From: Ciceribacter sichuanensis | GTDB taxonomy: Bacteria; Pseudomonadota; Alphaproteobacteria; Rhizobiales; Rhizobiaceae | Assembly: GCF_024055605.1 (NCBI RefSeq) | Contig: NZ_JAMXLX010000017.1 | Span: 1 to 35,394 of the forward strand | Reading direction: 5' to 3' | DNA length: 35,394 nt | Part shown: piece by piece, positions 6,976 to 15,005 of the stretch | Numbering within the stretch: position 1 is the stretch's first letter | Layout of the letters: each line of letters begins with the position of its first letter | The notes under the pieces: generated by a model | Told to the model about the DNA's origin: nothing | The model's database searches: none | What the model saw: only the letters and a program-made list of their open reading frames with translations | Program-made: the position numbers and the translations under genes

Positions 6976-8088
6976 ATGGCAAGAAAGTTCACATCCGCCT
7001 TGAGGCTAGACCTCCAACCTACCCCGGAAATGCGAAAGGCATTGTCCGATATGCTGGTCGCATATCAGCGGGCCATGGAGATTCTCGACCAGACAGACAA
7101 GGGTGCAAATGTCGTCGCGCTGCATCAGGCGGCGTACGAGGAAATCAGAACGGTGACGGGTATTCCCTCTCGTCTGGCTACTCTCGCGCTGCGGGACCAC
7201 GGACGTCGCAGACCGGGAGAGGTTGTTCAGGACATCCCGCTCGATTCCAAGCTTTTTGCCGTGAAAGGCGCTGACAGTGTGAGCATCGCAACGCTCTCCG
7301 GCCGGATCGTGCTGCCTTATACCGCAAGCCGCTATCGCGAGGGCTGGGCGGACTTTGCCGAAGCGCGGTTGGTTTTCGAGGGTTCGTCCATTTGTCTCTA
7401 TGCCGGCATCCAGGCCGACGTTCATCAAACAAGGGAGACCGCCATGTCCAATGAAGGAATTCTCGCCCGCCTCGGGCGCGTTATCGCCGGGGTCGTCAAT
7501 AACGCCGTTGATTCCGCCGAGGCATCAAACCCGGTTGCTGTGGCGCAACAGGCCATCCGGGAGATCGGCGTGATCGCCGACGAGGCGCGTGCGGCACTGG
7601 GCATCGCCTTGGCTGCCGGCCACAGGCTGAAGGCCAAGAGTAACGATCTCGATGCCGAAATTCGCGATCTGGATGAGAAGATCAAGGTCGGATTGGAGAG
7701 CGGTCGCGAGGATCTCGCCCGGGTCGCGACGGGCGTGCAGATCGACCTTGAGGCTCAGAAGGAAGCGCTCGCGAAAGCCATTCTTGAGAATACGCGGGAG
7801 ATTGTCGACGCCGAGGCGACGCTCAGCAGCATCGCCTCGGCACGGGCTGACGCCATGAAGAGGCTTGAAGATGCCAGACGTGCCGAGCGCGCCGTGCCTC
7901 CGGTTGCCACTCCATCGCAACGGAATGATCAGCGTCTCGCCGACGCGCTTCAGGCTGTCGAGCGCGTGACCGGCGTTCCGTCAAGGACGGTGATGGAAGG
8001 AAACGCCGAAGTCGAAGAACTCGGGCGCCTGCAGCGACAGAAGGCCATCGAGGCCCGTCTCAACGCTTTCAAGCAGGGTGAACGCTAA
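6976..8088 (+). CDS. TnpB-like N-terminal domain fused to a PspA/IM30 protein
   Basis: A continuous 370-residue frame with two unlike halves. Residues about 1-150 resemble the N-terminal wedge/recognition part of TnpB (IS605 OrfB) proteins: the start ARKFTSALRLDLQPTPEM, then LHQAAYEEIRTVTGIPSRLA, then SVSIATLSGRIVLPY, then a strand ending GIQADV. No RuvC catalytic core or zinc ribbon follows. Instead, from residue 157 (MSNEGILARLGRVIAG) comes a PspA/IM30-type coiled coil with ANPVAVAQQAIREIG-like order and long Glu/Arg/Lys helices to the end. PspA proteins form membrane-remodelling assemblies. ATG 7444 has its own ribosome site (AAGGGAG), so a free PspA of 214 residues may also be made. The gene overlaps the next by one base (TAATG). 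The TnpB assignment is from remembered family patterns, not a search. Confidence 0.72.
   Translation: MARKFTSALRLDLQPTPEMRKALSDMLVAYQRAMEILDQTDKGANVVALHQAAYEEIRTVTGIPSRLATLALRDHGRRRPGEVVQDIPLDSKLFAVKGADSVSIATLSGRIVLPYTASRYREGWADFAEARLVFEGSSICLYAGIQADVHQTRETAMSNEGILARLGRVIAGVVNNAVDSAEASNPVAVAQQAIREIGVIADEARAALGIALAAGHRLKAKSNDLDAEIRDLDEKIKVGLESGREDLARVATGVQIDLEAQKEALAKAILENTREIVDAEATLSSIASARADAMKRLEDARRAERAVPPVATPSQRNDQRLADALQAVERVTGVPSRTVMEGNAEVEELGRLQRQKAIEARLNAFKQGER
7431..7446 (+). promoter_or_regulatory. Internal ribosome binding site and start for free PspA
   Basis: AAGGGAG (7431-7437) precedes ATG 7444 at a standard distance, inside the longer frame. It would start a 214-residue protein of ordinary PspA length. 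ATG 6976 has no such site, so this internal start may be the main one. Confidence 0.55.
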
Positions 8089-8744
8089 TGGATTACATCG
8101 TCCAGGCGGGCACGGCACCATTCTGGATTGCGCTTGCGACCGTCGCCGGTCTTGGCATCGTCGAACTCGTTTCGGTCCTTCTCGGGGTTTCTGCCTCCGG
8201 GCTGCTCGACGAGGGGTTCGATTTCAACGGTCCGGGCGATGCGGAATCCGGACTGCTCGGCGGATGGATGTCCTGGCTCAATGCTGGCGGTGTGCCGATC
8301 CTTGTGCTTGCCGTCATTCTGCTTTCGGCCTTTGCGGCTGCCGGTTTCGCGATTCAGTCGATCATCTCTCAGTTTCGTGATCCGCTGCCGCTTTACGCTG
8401 CCATGACCGGCGCGCTTGCGGCCGCCATCCCGGTAACGCGATGGTCGAGCCGCGGGCTCGCTCGCATCATTCCACGCGACGAGACCAGTGTGCAGGAGCA
8501 GGCGGATTTTATCGGCCGTGTCGGCACGGTGACGCTTGGTCCTCTCGATCAGGGTAATCCCGGCGCTGTGCGCATCAAGGACCGGTACGACAATATTCAC
8601 AGTCTGCGCGCCAACGCCGCGCCGGGGCACATCATCGAAACGGGCGAGACGGTCCTGATCGTGGATGGGAAGAACGGCCTCTTTCAGGCCATCCCCGCCC
8701 CGGCCGCGCTTGGCGGCGATCATCATTCAAACAACGGAGGCTGA
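8088..8744 (+). CDS. YqiJ-like OB-fold membrane protein (NfeD-related)
   Basis: A 218-residue membrane protein. Three hydrophobic segments are visible, at about residues 10-32, 65-92 and 100-118. A cytosolic C-terminal part follows with a small beta-barrel (OB-fold) pattern, including IGRVGTVTLGPLDQGNPGAV and ETVLIVDGKNGLFQAI. This matches the YqiJ/NfeD-like proteins that pair with flotillins and are thought to help assemble membrane domains. Its ATG shares one base with the PspA stop, and the flotillin gene begins six bases after its stop, so the three genes are one operon. Confidence 0.82.
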   Translation: MDYIVQAGTAPFWIALATVAGLGIVELVSVLLGVSASGLLDEGFDFNGPGDAESGLLGGWMSWLNAGGVPILVLAVILLSAFAAAGFAIQSIISQFRDPLPLYAAMTGALAAAIPVTRWSSRGLARIIPRDETSVQEQADFIGRVGTVTLGPLDQGNPGAVRIKDRYDNIHSLRANAAPGHIIETGETVLIVDGKNGLFQAIPAPAALGGDHHSNNGG

Positions 8745-8750
8745 AGAAGC

Positions 8751-10466
8751 ATGACTTTCCTCTCTGTCGGACTCATAGCCGGTGTCATCGTGACGGCTAT
8801 CGTCGTCATCGGCATTATCATGACCTCGCTTTACACCCGCGCCACCCGCGACAAGGCCTATGTGCGCACGGGCCTTGGGGGCAAAAAGGTCGTGCTCGAC
8901 GGCGGCTCCGTCATCCTGCCGATCTTCCACTCGTATTCCTGGGTGTCGCTGAGCACGCTACGCCTTGAGGTCAAGCGCGCGGAAAACGAATCCCTGATCA
9001 CCAAGGACCGAATGCGCGCGGATATCACCGCCGAATTCTATGTCCGTGTGAAACCGGACGCGGAAAACATCGCTCTTGCAGCCCAGACGCTGGGTGACCG
9101 CACGAATGATGCTGATGCGCTGAAGGCGCTCGTCGAGGCGAAATTCGTCGATGGTCTTCGCTCGGTGGCGGCAACCATGTCGCTGCGTGACCTGCAGGAG
9201 CAGCGCGCGGAGTTCGTGAAATCGGTGCAGGCGGCAGTCGCCCACGACCTGCAGTCCAACGGTCTTGAGCTGGAATCCGTCTCGCTGACCCGTCTAGACC
9301 AAACCGATATCAAACATTTCAATCCGAACAACAGCTTCGACGCCGAGGGTCTGACTGCGCTCACCAAGATCACGGAGGAGCGCAAGCGCGAGCGTAACCA
9401 GATCGTTCGCGACAACGAGGTCGAGATCGCGACCAAGGACCGCGAGGCATCGTTGCGTCGCTTGACCATCGAGCGTGAACAGCGCGATGCTGAATTGACG
9501 CAGGAACGCGACATCGCCAACAAGACGGCGGAGACGCGGGCCGAAGCGGCTCGGGCCGAGCAACTGGCACGCCTCAGCGAGGAAACCGCGCGGCTCGATA
9601 CGGAAAAGGGTATCGCCGAGCGCGACTCTCAGGCGCGGCAGGCTCGGGAAACGGCCCGCATTGATGCGGAGCGCGGCATTGCCGAGCGGGAAGCCGAGGC
9701 ACGGCGCGTCACCGAAACGGCCCGCATCGACGCAGCAATCGCGGTTGCTGAAAAGATAGAGCAGGAGCAGGCCGCGCGCACCAAAGCCGATGAAGCCAAG
9801 GCGGCGGCCATCACGGCGGAAGAACAGGTAACGACGGCGCGCGAGGTCGAGATCGCCGAGCGCGTCAAGCGCATCGCTGTTATCGATGCTCGGAAGGCTG
9901 CCGAGCAGGAGGCGACGGCCATTACGGTAAAGGCGGAAGCTGAACGTCAGGCAGCCGAAAATCTTGCCGCGGCGACGAAGATCCAGGCGGAGGCAGATGC
10001 AGCAGCAGCCAAGATCAAGGCGACCGGCGTCATCGAACTTGGCGAGGCGGAGGCCCAGGCCGAACGCGCGCTCAACGAAGCGCGCAATGCTCTCTCCGCC
10101 AGCATCATCGACTACGAACTGGCGCGGGCAAGGGTTGCGATCATCCCTCAGGCTCTGGAACAGGCGATGAAGCCCATAGAGAAGATATCCGACATCCGGA
10201 TCTTCAGCGCCGGCGGTCTTGCCGGGGCACTAAGGGGGAATGGCAGCGATACGTCCGGAGATCCCGTCGGCGACCTCAGCAGCCAGCTTCTGAGCTTTAC
10301 CGCACAAAAGCCCATTCTCGATGAGATCCTTGTTCAGGCCGGTTTCAGCGGCGCGGACCCGACGCAGGCCTTGCTTGGGGCATCTCTTGGAAACGGGAAG
10401 GGCGTGGCGAACAGGAGCGGGCGGCCTCAGGCAACCGTTGCCGATGGCGCTGGCGGCAAGGAATAA
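8751..10466 (+). CDS. Flotillin-family protein (YqiK-type)
   Basis: A 571-residue membrane scaffold. One N-terminal membrane helix (about 5-27) is followed by an SPFH/Band 7 domain (about 30-200). A very long charged coiled coil rich in Ala, Glu, Arg and Lys covers about 210-460, and a flotillin C-terminal region ends with a Gly/Ala-rich tail. A 22-residue unit beginning ETARLD/ETARID repeats three times in the coil (9582-9779). Flotillins organise membrane microdomains. The start is preceded by ACGGAGG. The tight spacing after the YqiJ-like gene supports joint function with PspA in membrane stress, as in E. coli yqiJ-yqiK. Confidence 0.88.
   Translation: MTFLSVGLIAGVIVTAIVVIGIIMTSLYTRATRDKAYVRTGLGGKKVVLDGGSVILPIFHSYSWVSLSTLRLEVKRAENESLITKDRMRADITAEFYVRVKPDAENIALAAQTLGDRTNDADALKALVEAKFVDGLRSVAATMSLRDLQEQRAEFVKSVQAAVAHDLQSNGLELESVSLTRLDQTDIKHFNPNNSFDAEGLTALTKITEERKRERNQIVRDNEVEIATKDREASLRRLTIEREQRDAELTQERDIANKTAETRAEAARAEQLARLSEETARLDTEKGIAERDSQARQARETARIDAERGIAEREAEARRVTETARIDAAIAVAEKIEQEQAARTKADEAKAAAITAEEQVTTAREVEIAERVKRIAVIDARKAAEQEATAITVKAEAERQAAENLAAATKIQAEADAAAAKIKATGVIELGEAEAQAERALNEARNALSASIIDYELARARVAIIPQALEQAMKPIEKISDIRIFSAGGLAGALRGNGSDTSGDPVGDLSSQLLSFTAQKPILDEILVQAGFSGADPTQALLGASLGNGKGVANRSGRPQATVADGAGGKE
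9582..9779 (+). repeat. Three tandem 66-base units in the flotillin coiled coil
   Basis: Three in-frame units of 22 codons (9582-9647, 9648-9713, 9714-9779) each begin ETARLD or ETARID. The first two share GIAER at the same position. The third has drifted more. Confidence 0.7.
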
Positions 10467-10495
10467 TCGGCAGTTTGGGATTTGGTGAAAGGAAG

Positions 10496-10531
10496 CGCCG
10501 CCGGGGCAATAGTTCCGGCGGCGTTGCCGTT
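10496..10531 (+). terminator. Rho-independent terminator after the flotillin gene
   Basis: CGCCGCCGG (10496-10504) pairs perfectly with CCGGCGGCG (10515-10523) around a 10-base loop, followed by TTGCCGTTCT. The stem is strong but the T tract is weak. It lies 30 bases after the flotillin stop. Confidence 0.6.
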
Positions 10532-10773
10532 CTAGGGTAGGATGCATGCCTAAACGAACCTCTGTCGATTTACGGCTTTCTGTGCCCGAGACCCCGTCCC
10601 TGCCCTCCCGATGGCAACCTTGCGTGCTCCGTCAGATTGTTCCGTCGCTGATCAGGCAAGCTCAATACGGGCATGAAACTTCAAACCCCGAAATCCCGGC
10701 GGCGTTTCAGTCTGCTCGAACGCTTCTTCCAATGGTTAAAACCATGCCGGTCGCCGAAACGGGACGAATTCCG

Positions 10774-12084
10774 TCAGCGTTCGCGGAATGCCTTCAGGAA
10801 ATAGTCGGCGATCGGCCTGACCAGATATTCCAGCGGTGAGCGCTCCGAGGTCTGGATAAAGGTTTCGACGGGCATTCCGGGGATGACCTGATTCTGGCCG
10901 AGTTTGCGAAACTCTGCCGGGTCGGGTTTGATTTCCGCCTTGTAATAGGTGGCGCCGGTTCGCTGGTCCGTCAGGATATCGGCGGCGACCTTGCTGACAT
11001 GGCCGAAGATTTCGGGCGTCGAGCGCTTGTCGAAATTTACAAACCGCAGATGGGCTTTCTGCCCCGGGAAGACCTGGTCGATCTGGGCCGGTGGTATCTG
11101 GGTGGTGATCACCAGATCGCTGTTTTGCGGGATGATGTAGAGCAGCGGATCCGCGGGCCGGATGACGGATCTCAGCGTGTGAACCTGCAGATCCAGCACT
11201 ATCCCGGAAAGCGGTGCGGTGATCTCCATGCGGCTCAGGGTTTCACGCTTCGAATTGCGCTTCTCGCGGAGCTCCGCGATCTTCGCTTCGATTTCGCGTA
11301 ACTCGGTCGTGGCCTGCTCGCGCACCTGCGAGTGGACATTAAGGATGGCCAGTTCCATTTCCGCCATCTTGCCGGCATTCTCGGCGATGGAGGACTGCGT
11401 CTGGCTGATGGCGCCGCGGGTTTCGGCTTCGTCACTTTGAAGTTCCAGCACCCGGCTGGAAATCGCCAGTCCTTTTTCACGCAGCCTGCTCTGGGTCGCC
11501 AGTTCTTCGATGGTCAGCTTCAACTGGGTGTCCAGCGCGTTGATACGGCTCGCCAAGCCCTCGTTCTGTTTCGATATCTGGGACTTGCGCTCGTCAAGCT
11601 GGCCGATCTGCTTCTCGCGGGTTTCCGCCCTCACCTGCAACAATCGGATCTGTCCGTCTCTGATTTCTGCCACTTCGGCCCGTGTCTTCGCCGCTTCCAG
11701 GAACTCGGGGTCGAAAACGATCTCGGTCTTTTCGTCCTGTTCGGCCTTCAGGCGCGCCGCAGTGCCAAGCAGGCTGAACAACTGCCCCTCAATGACTGCC
11801 AGTTCCGAGCGGTCGAAGGTATCGTCGAGGCGCATGAGAACGTCGCCCGCCTGAACGGTGCTGCCTTCCTTGACGAGGATCTCCCCGACGACACCGCCCG
11901 TCAGATGCTGGACCACTTGCCGGTTGCTGGCGACCTCGATGACGCCGGAGGCAACCACCGCGCCGTTGACCTGCGTCAGGGCGGCCCATGCTCCTACCCC
12001 GCCGAGCAGGACGAAGATCGTGGAGTAACCAATGAGGGCGTGGCCCCCGCTGCTCCATTTGTTGTTCTTCTGTTTCCCGTTCAT
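10774..12084 (-). CDS. HlyD-family adaptor of a type I secretion system
   Basis: A 436-residue periplasmic adaptor (membrane fusion protein). A short cytosolic N terminus and one membrane helix (about 18-38) lead to a lipoyl-like half (GVVGEILVKEGSTVQAGDVL). A long coiled-coil hairpin (about 90-290) follows, then the second lipoyl half (ITAPLSGIVLDLQVHTLRSV) and a beta-barrel domain. It bridges the inner-membrane ABC exporter to a TolC-type outer-membrane channel, which is not in this window. Its start overlaps the exporter stop by four bases. The likely cargo is the RTX protein at 15.0-21.1 kb, by proximity and C-terminal features. The PrsE/PrtE group is the closest I can name. Confidence 0.9.
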   Translation of the reverse strand: MNGKQKNNKWSSGGHALIGYSTIFVLLGGVGAWAALTQVNGAVVASGVIEVASNRQVVQHLTGGVVGEILVKEGSTVQAGDVLMRLDDTFDRSELAVIEGQLFSLLGTAARLKAEQDEKTEIVFDPEFLEAAKTRAEVAEIRDGQIRLLQVRAETREKQIGQLDERKSQISKQNEGLASRINALDTQLKLTIEELATQSRLREKGLAISSRVLELQSDEAETRGAISQTQSSIAENAGKMAEMELAILNVHSQVREQATTELREIEAKIAELREKRNSKRETLSRMEITAPLSGIVLDLQVHTLRSVIRPADPLLYIIPQNSDLVITTQIPPAQIDQVFPGQKAHLRFVNFDKRSTPEIFGHVSKVAADILTDQRTGATYYKAEIKPDPAEFRKLGQNQVIPGMPVETFIQTSERSPLEYLVRPIADYFLKAFRER

Positions 12085-13793
12085 TTTACGCCTCCCACGA
12101 CTTGGGCATGGTTGCGCAGATGCGCCCGCAGGACCTCGTCACGCGGACCGAAAGCGGCGCGCTGGCCGTTTTCCAGAATAAGGATCAGATCGCATTCCTC
12201 GATCGCGGCCGGGCGATGCGCCATGATGATCACAGACTTGCCATCGGCTTTCAGACCACGGATGGCCATGTTGAGAGCCATGGAGCCATCGGCGTCGAGA
12301 TTGGAGTTCGGTTCATCCAGAACGACCAGAACCGGATCGCCGTAGAGTGCACGAGCGAGTGCAATACGTTGCTTCTGGCCACCGGAGAGTTTGCTGCCGA
12401 CGGATGGAAGGCGCGTGTCATAACCATCGGGAAGGCGCAGGATGAGCTCATGAGCACCGGCCTTCTTGGCGGCTTCCACGACCTTGGCCGGGTCGGGCTT
12501 CGTTTCCATACGAGCAATGTTTTCGGCAATGGTGCCCTCGAACAGGACGACATCCTGTGGCAGGTAGCCGATGTGCTCGCCAAGGCCATCACTGCCATAT
12601 TGCTCGAGCGATGCGCCGTCCAGACGGACCTTGCCACCGGCCGGCAGCCAGATGCCGGTCAGGAGACGGGCGAGCGTCGATTTGCCCGAGGCGCTCTGCC
12701 CGATGACGCCGAGAGCCTGACCGGGCTGTAGTGAAAAGCTCAGGAGGCGCAGGGTTGCAACCTTCTCACCCGGAGGGGTGACGGTAACCTGCTCGACATC
12801 GAGAATGGCGCGCGGTTTCGGGAGCGTCGTGCGAATTTCCTCGGCAGGCATGCGGGCCAGAAGCTCAGAAAGTTGCCGCCAGCCTTTGACGGCGCGTTGC
12901 AGGAGCGCCCAGTGGCCGATCGCTCCCTCGATGGGCGCGAGTGCCCGGCCGATGATGATGGAACTCGCCAGCATTGCGCCGGAGGTGATCTCGTTGCTCA
13001 GAACCAGCCACGCGCCGAGCGCAAGGATACCGGACTGGAAGAACGTCCTGAAGGTCTTGGACGCGACTGAGTAAAAGCCGTTCTTGTCGGAATAGCCGAT
13101 GTTGGCGTCGAGCGCGCGCATACGCAGGTTTTCCCAGCGATCGGCAACGGCTCCGCGCATTCCAAGGGCGCGCACCGTTTCGTTTTCCTTCTGGAGCGTC
13201 TGGGTCATCTCCTCGCTCATTCGCCCGGCGACCATGGCCCTGTCCTGCTGCGCCTTGGTGCCATTCTGGTTGAGCCAGGTCAGCGCCACCAGCACGAGGC
13301 CGCCAACGAGGCCGAGCACGCCCATCCAGGGGTGAAACGAGAAGATCACCAGCACGAAGAGCGGTGTCCAGGGAATGTCAAAGAAGGTAAAGACGGCCGG
13401 CGACGACAGCATCTTCTGTATCGCATCGAGGTCGCGGATGCCGCTCGTCCCGGAGACGCCGCGGGCTTCCAGCGTGTTGCGATCGAGAACCGCGTTGAAG
13501 ACGCGTTTGTCGAAAGCTGCCTGAAAGCGGGCGCCGATGCGGGCTGCAACACGAGCGCGCACGTGATCGAGAACGCCCATGACGAAGTAGAGACCCGCAA
13601 TCAGCCCCGTCAGCGCAACCAGCGTTGCCTCGGAACGGGACGAGAGCACCCGGTCATAGACCTGCATCATGTAAAGCGGGCCGGTAAAGACGAGCAGGTT
13701 TGCAAAAAAGCTGAAGATACCGATGGCTAGGAAGCCCGTGGCGCTTTTTCGCAAGGCCTTTCTGAGTTCGCTGACGCCGGGTGTGGAACGCAT
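12081..13793 (-). CDS. Type I secretion ABC exporter (permease/ATPase)
   Basis: A 570-residue exporter of the PrtD/PrsD group. The N-terminal membrane domain (about 15-300) has six predicted helices and no C39-like peptidase domain. The ATPase shows Walker A in GQSASGKST, the signature LSGGQKQR, and Walker B followed by LDEPNSNLD, the variant typical of type I secretion ATPases. ATP hydrolysis drives unfolded cargo with a C-terminal signal through the adaptor and outer channel. It lies 45 bases downstream of the LysR gene on the same strand and overlaps the HlyD gene, so all three may be one transcript. Confidence 0.92.
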   Translation of the reverse strand: MRSTPGVSELRKALRKSATGFLAIGIFSFFANLLVFTGPLYMMQVYDRVLSSRSEATLVALTGLIAGLYFVMGVLDHVRARVAARIGARFQAAFDKRVFNAVLDRNTLEARGVSGTSGIRDLDAIQKMLSSPAVFTFFDIPWTPLFVLVIFSFHPWMGVLGLVGGLVLVALTWLNQNGTKAQQDRAMVAGRMSEEMTQTLQKENETVRALGMRGAVADRWENLRMRALDANIGYSDKNGFYSVASKTFRTFFQSGILALGAWLVLSNEITSGAMLASSIIIGRALAPIEGAIGHWALLQRAVKGWRQLSELLARMPAEEIRTTLPKPRAILDVEQVTVTPPGEKVATLRLLSFSLQPGQALGVIGQSASGKSTLARLLTGIWLPAGGKVRLDGASLEQYGSDGLGEHIGYLPQDVVLFEGTIAENIARMETKPDPAKVVEAAKKAGAHELILRLPDGYDTRLPSVGSKLSGGQKQRIALARALYGDPVLVVLDEPNSNLDADGSMALNMAIRGLKADGKSVIIMAHRPAAIEECDLILILENGQRAAFGPRDEVLRAHLRNHAQVVGGVK

Positions 13794-13838
13794 GATGAAG
13801 ATCTCACAAGTTTGATGATCTGGAGCGCGTCATGCGCT

Positions 13839-14720
13839 TCAGGTGGTCTGTGTCGAGGAGCCGAACATTTCGGTGGCGCAGGTGATGAAGTCGGCGATCA
13901 TCGGCTGTCGCCGCCGCTCTTCCAGACAGATGAGGTGTTCCTTGATCATGATGGCCGCATCGCGGATCGGCAGATAATGCAGCCGGCTGTCGTAACCGAA
14001 TTCGGTATCGACGATCACGCCCACTCCGAAGCCGTTGGCCACGGCTTCACGCACGCCTTCGCGGCTTGTGACTTCAAGGACAGGACCGAGGCGGATGTTG
14101 TGTTCCGCGAGGTTTTCCTCGAAGACCGCCCTGGTGCGCGATCCCTGCTCCCGCAGAACGAAGGGGCAGTTCATCAGGTCGGCCATGTCGATATGCTGGC
14201 GTTCGGCCCAGGGATGGGTCTTGGGAACGAAGGCGCCGATCCGCAGATTGATGAGCGGCCTGACGTAAAGGCGCTCGTCGCGCAGCGGGTTGGCGCTGAT
14301 CCCGACATCGGCCTGCTGCTGCAGGAGATGTTCGACCACGCGGTCGGAATTCTGGATGACGAGCTGGAAATTCAGTTCTGGACGCCGCTCGCGTAGCTTC
14401 GCCAGGATCGGCAGGGCGTGGGTGACGCCATCGGCACAGACCCGCAATCGTCCGGCGCCGCTGCGTTGAGATTTCAGAAGGTTTGTTGCTTGTCCAAGCG
14501 CGGCAAACAGGCGCGACGTAATGTTATAAAGCGCGCGACCGTCAGGCGTCAGAATGACCCCGCGAGGTGTGCGTTCGAACAGGGAAAGTCCTGAAGATGC
14601 CTCAAGCTGGCGCACTTGGGCAGACAACGTCGACTGGCTGATCGATATCTCTCTCGCTGCCTGAGAATATCCGCCTGCCATGGCGACAAAATGAAAGGCG
14701 CGCAGCTGTGTAACGGACAA
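13839..14720 (-). CDS. LysR-family transcriptional regulator
   Basis: A 293-residue LysR regulator. The N-terminal winged helix-turn-helix is seen in LRAFHFVAMAGGYSQAAREISISQSTLSAQVRQLE. That is followed by FERTPRGVILTPDG, then a two-lobed substrate-binding domain from about residue 90 to 290. The start is taken as TTG 14720, with an AGAAGAG purine stretch upstream; translation from it gives the usual N terminus. It is divergent from the giant RTX gene and co-directional with the secretion genes. LysR proteins usually regulate their divergent neighbour, so control of RTX production is likely. The ligand is unknown; phosphate or phosphonate is conceivable given the phosphoesterase domain, but nothing proves it. 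Confidence 0.9.
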   Translation of the reverse strand: MSVTQLRAFHFVAMAGGYSQAAREISISQSTLSAQVRQLEASSGLSLFERTPRGVILTPDGRALYNITSRLFAALGQATNLLKSQRSGAGRLRVCADGVTHALPILAKLRERRPELNFQLVIQNSDRVVEHLLQQQADVGISANPLRDERLYVRPLINLRIGAFVPKTHPWAERQHIDMADLMNCPFVLREQGSRTRAVFEENLAEHNIRLGPVLEVTSREGVREAVANGFGVGVIVDTEFGYDSRLHYLPIRDAAIMIKEHLICLEERRRQPMIADFITCATEMFGSSTQTT

Positions 14721-14826
14721 TGGAACTCTTCTCTTTTACTTCACGGCTGAGGGTCTCCCCCAAAATGATGGGCGATCTATAGGCGCTGTATTTTTCATGT
14801 TTGTGACGTTTCGAACGCGCCGAGCG

Positions 14827-14864
14827 ATTGAAATTCTCAATACCGGGCGTTGGCATTTTCAATA
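14827..14864. promoter_or_regulatory. Candidate LysR binding region (repeated ATTYTCAATA)
   Basis: ATTGAAATTCTCAAT (14827-14841) is a 15-base interrupted palindrome of the T-N11-A kind, with arms ATTGA and TCAAT. ATTCTCAATA (14833-14842) recurs as ATTTTCAATA (14855-14864), 22 bases away and on the same face. The site lies in the gap between the LysR gene and the RTX gene. Binding by this LysR protein is inferred. Confidence 0.45.
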
Positions 14865-15005
14865 GTTAAGAAAAGGTATTTTTCACACGTTTGTCACGCA
14901 GCCTACCTAGTTCGTCAGTCCGGAAAGCGAGGAAAATTACGTGGCCTTGAGGCCCGCAATATTCCCTCCCCCAAGCTTTTTTGGTTCTTGCGAAGAGGAA
15001 TCCCT

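Noticed and set aside
10546..10839. 97-codon plus-strand frame after the flotillin gene
   Set aside because: It begins just after the terminator hairpin, overlaps the end of the HlyD gene antisense, and has no ribosome site or family match.
11332..12345. Long plus-strand frame opposite the HlyD and ABC exporter genes
   Set aside because: Antisense shadow of two well-supported, overlapping genes; composition is not protein-like.
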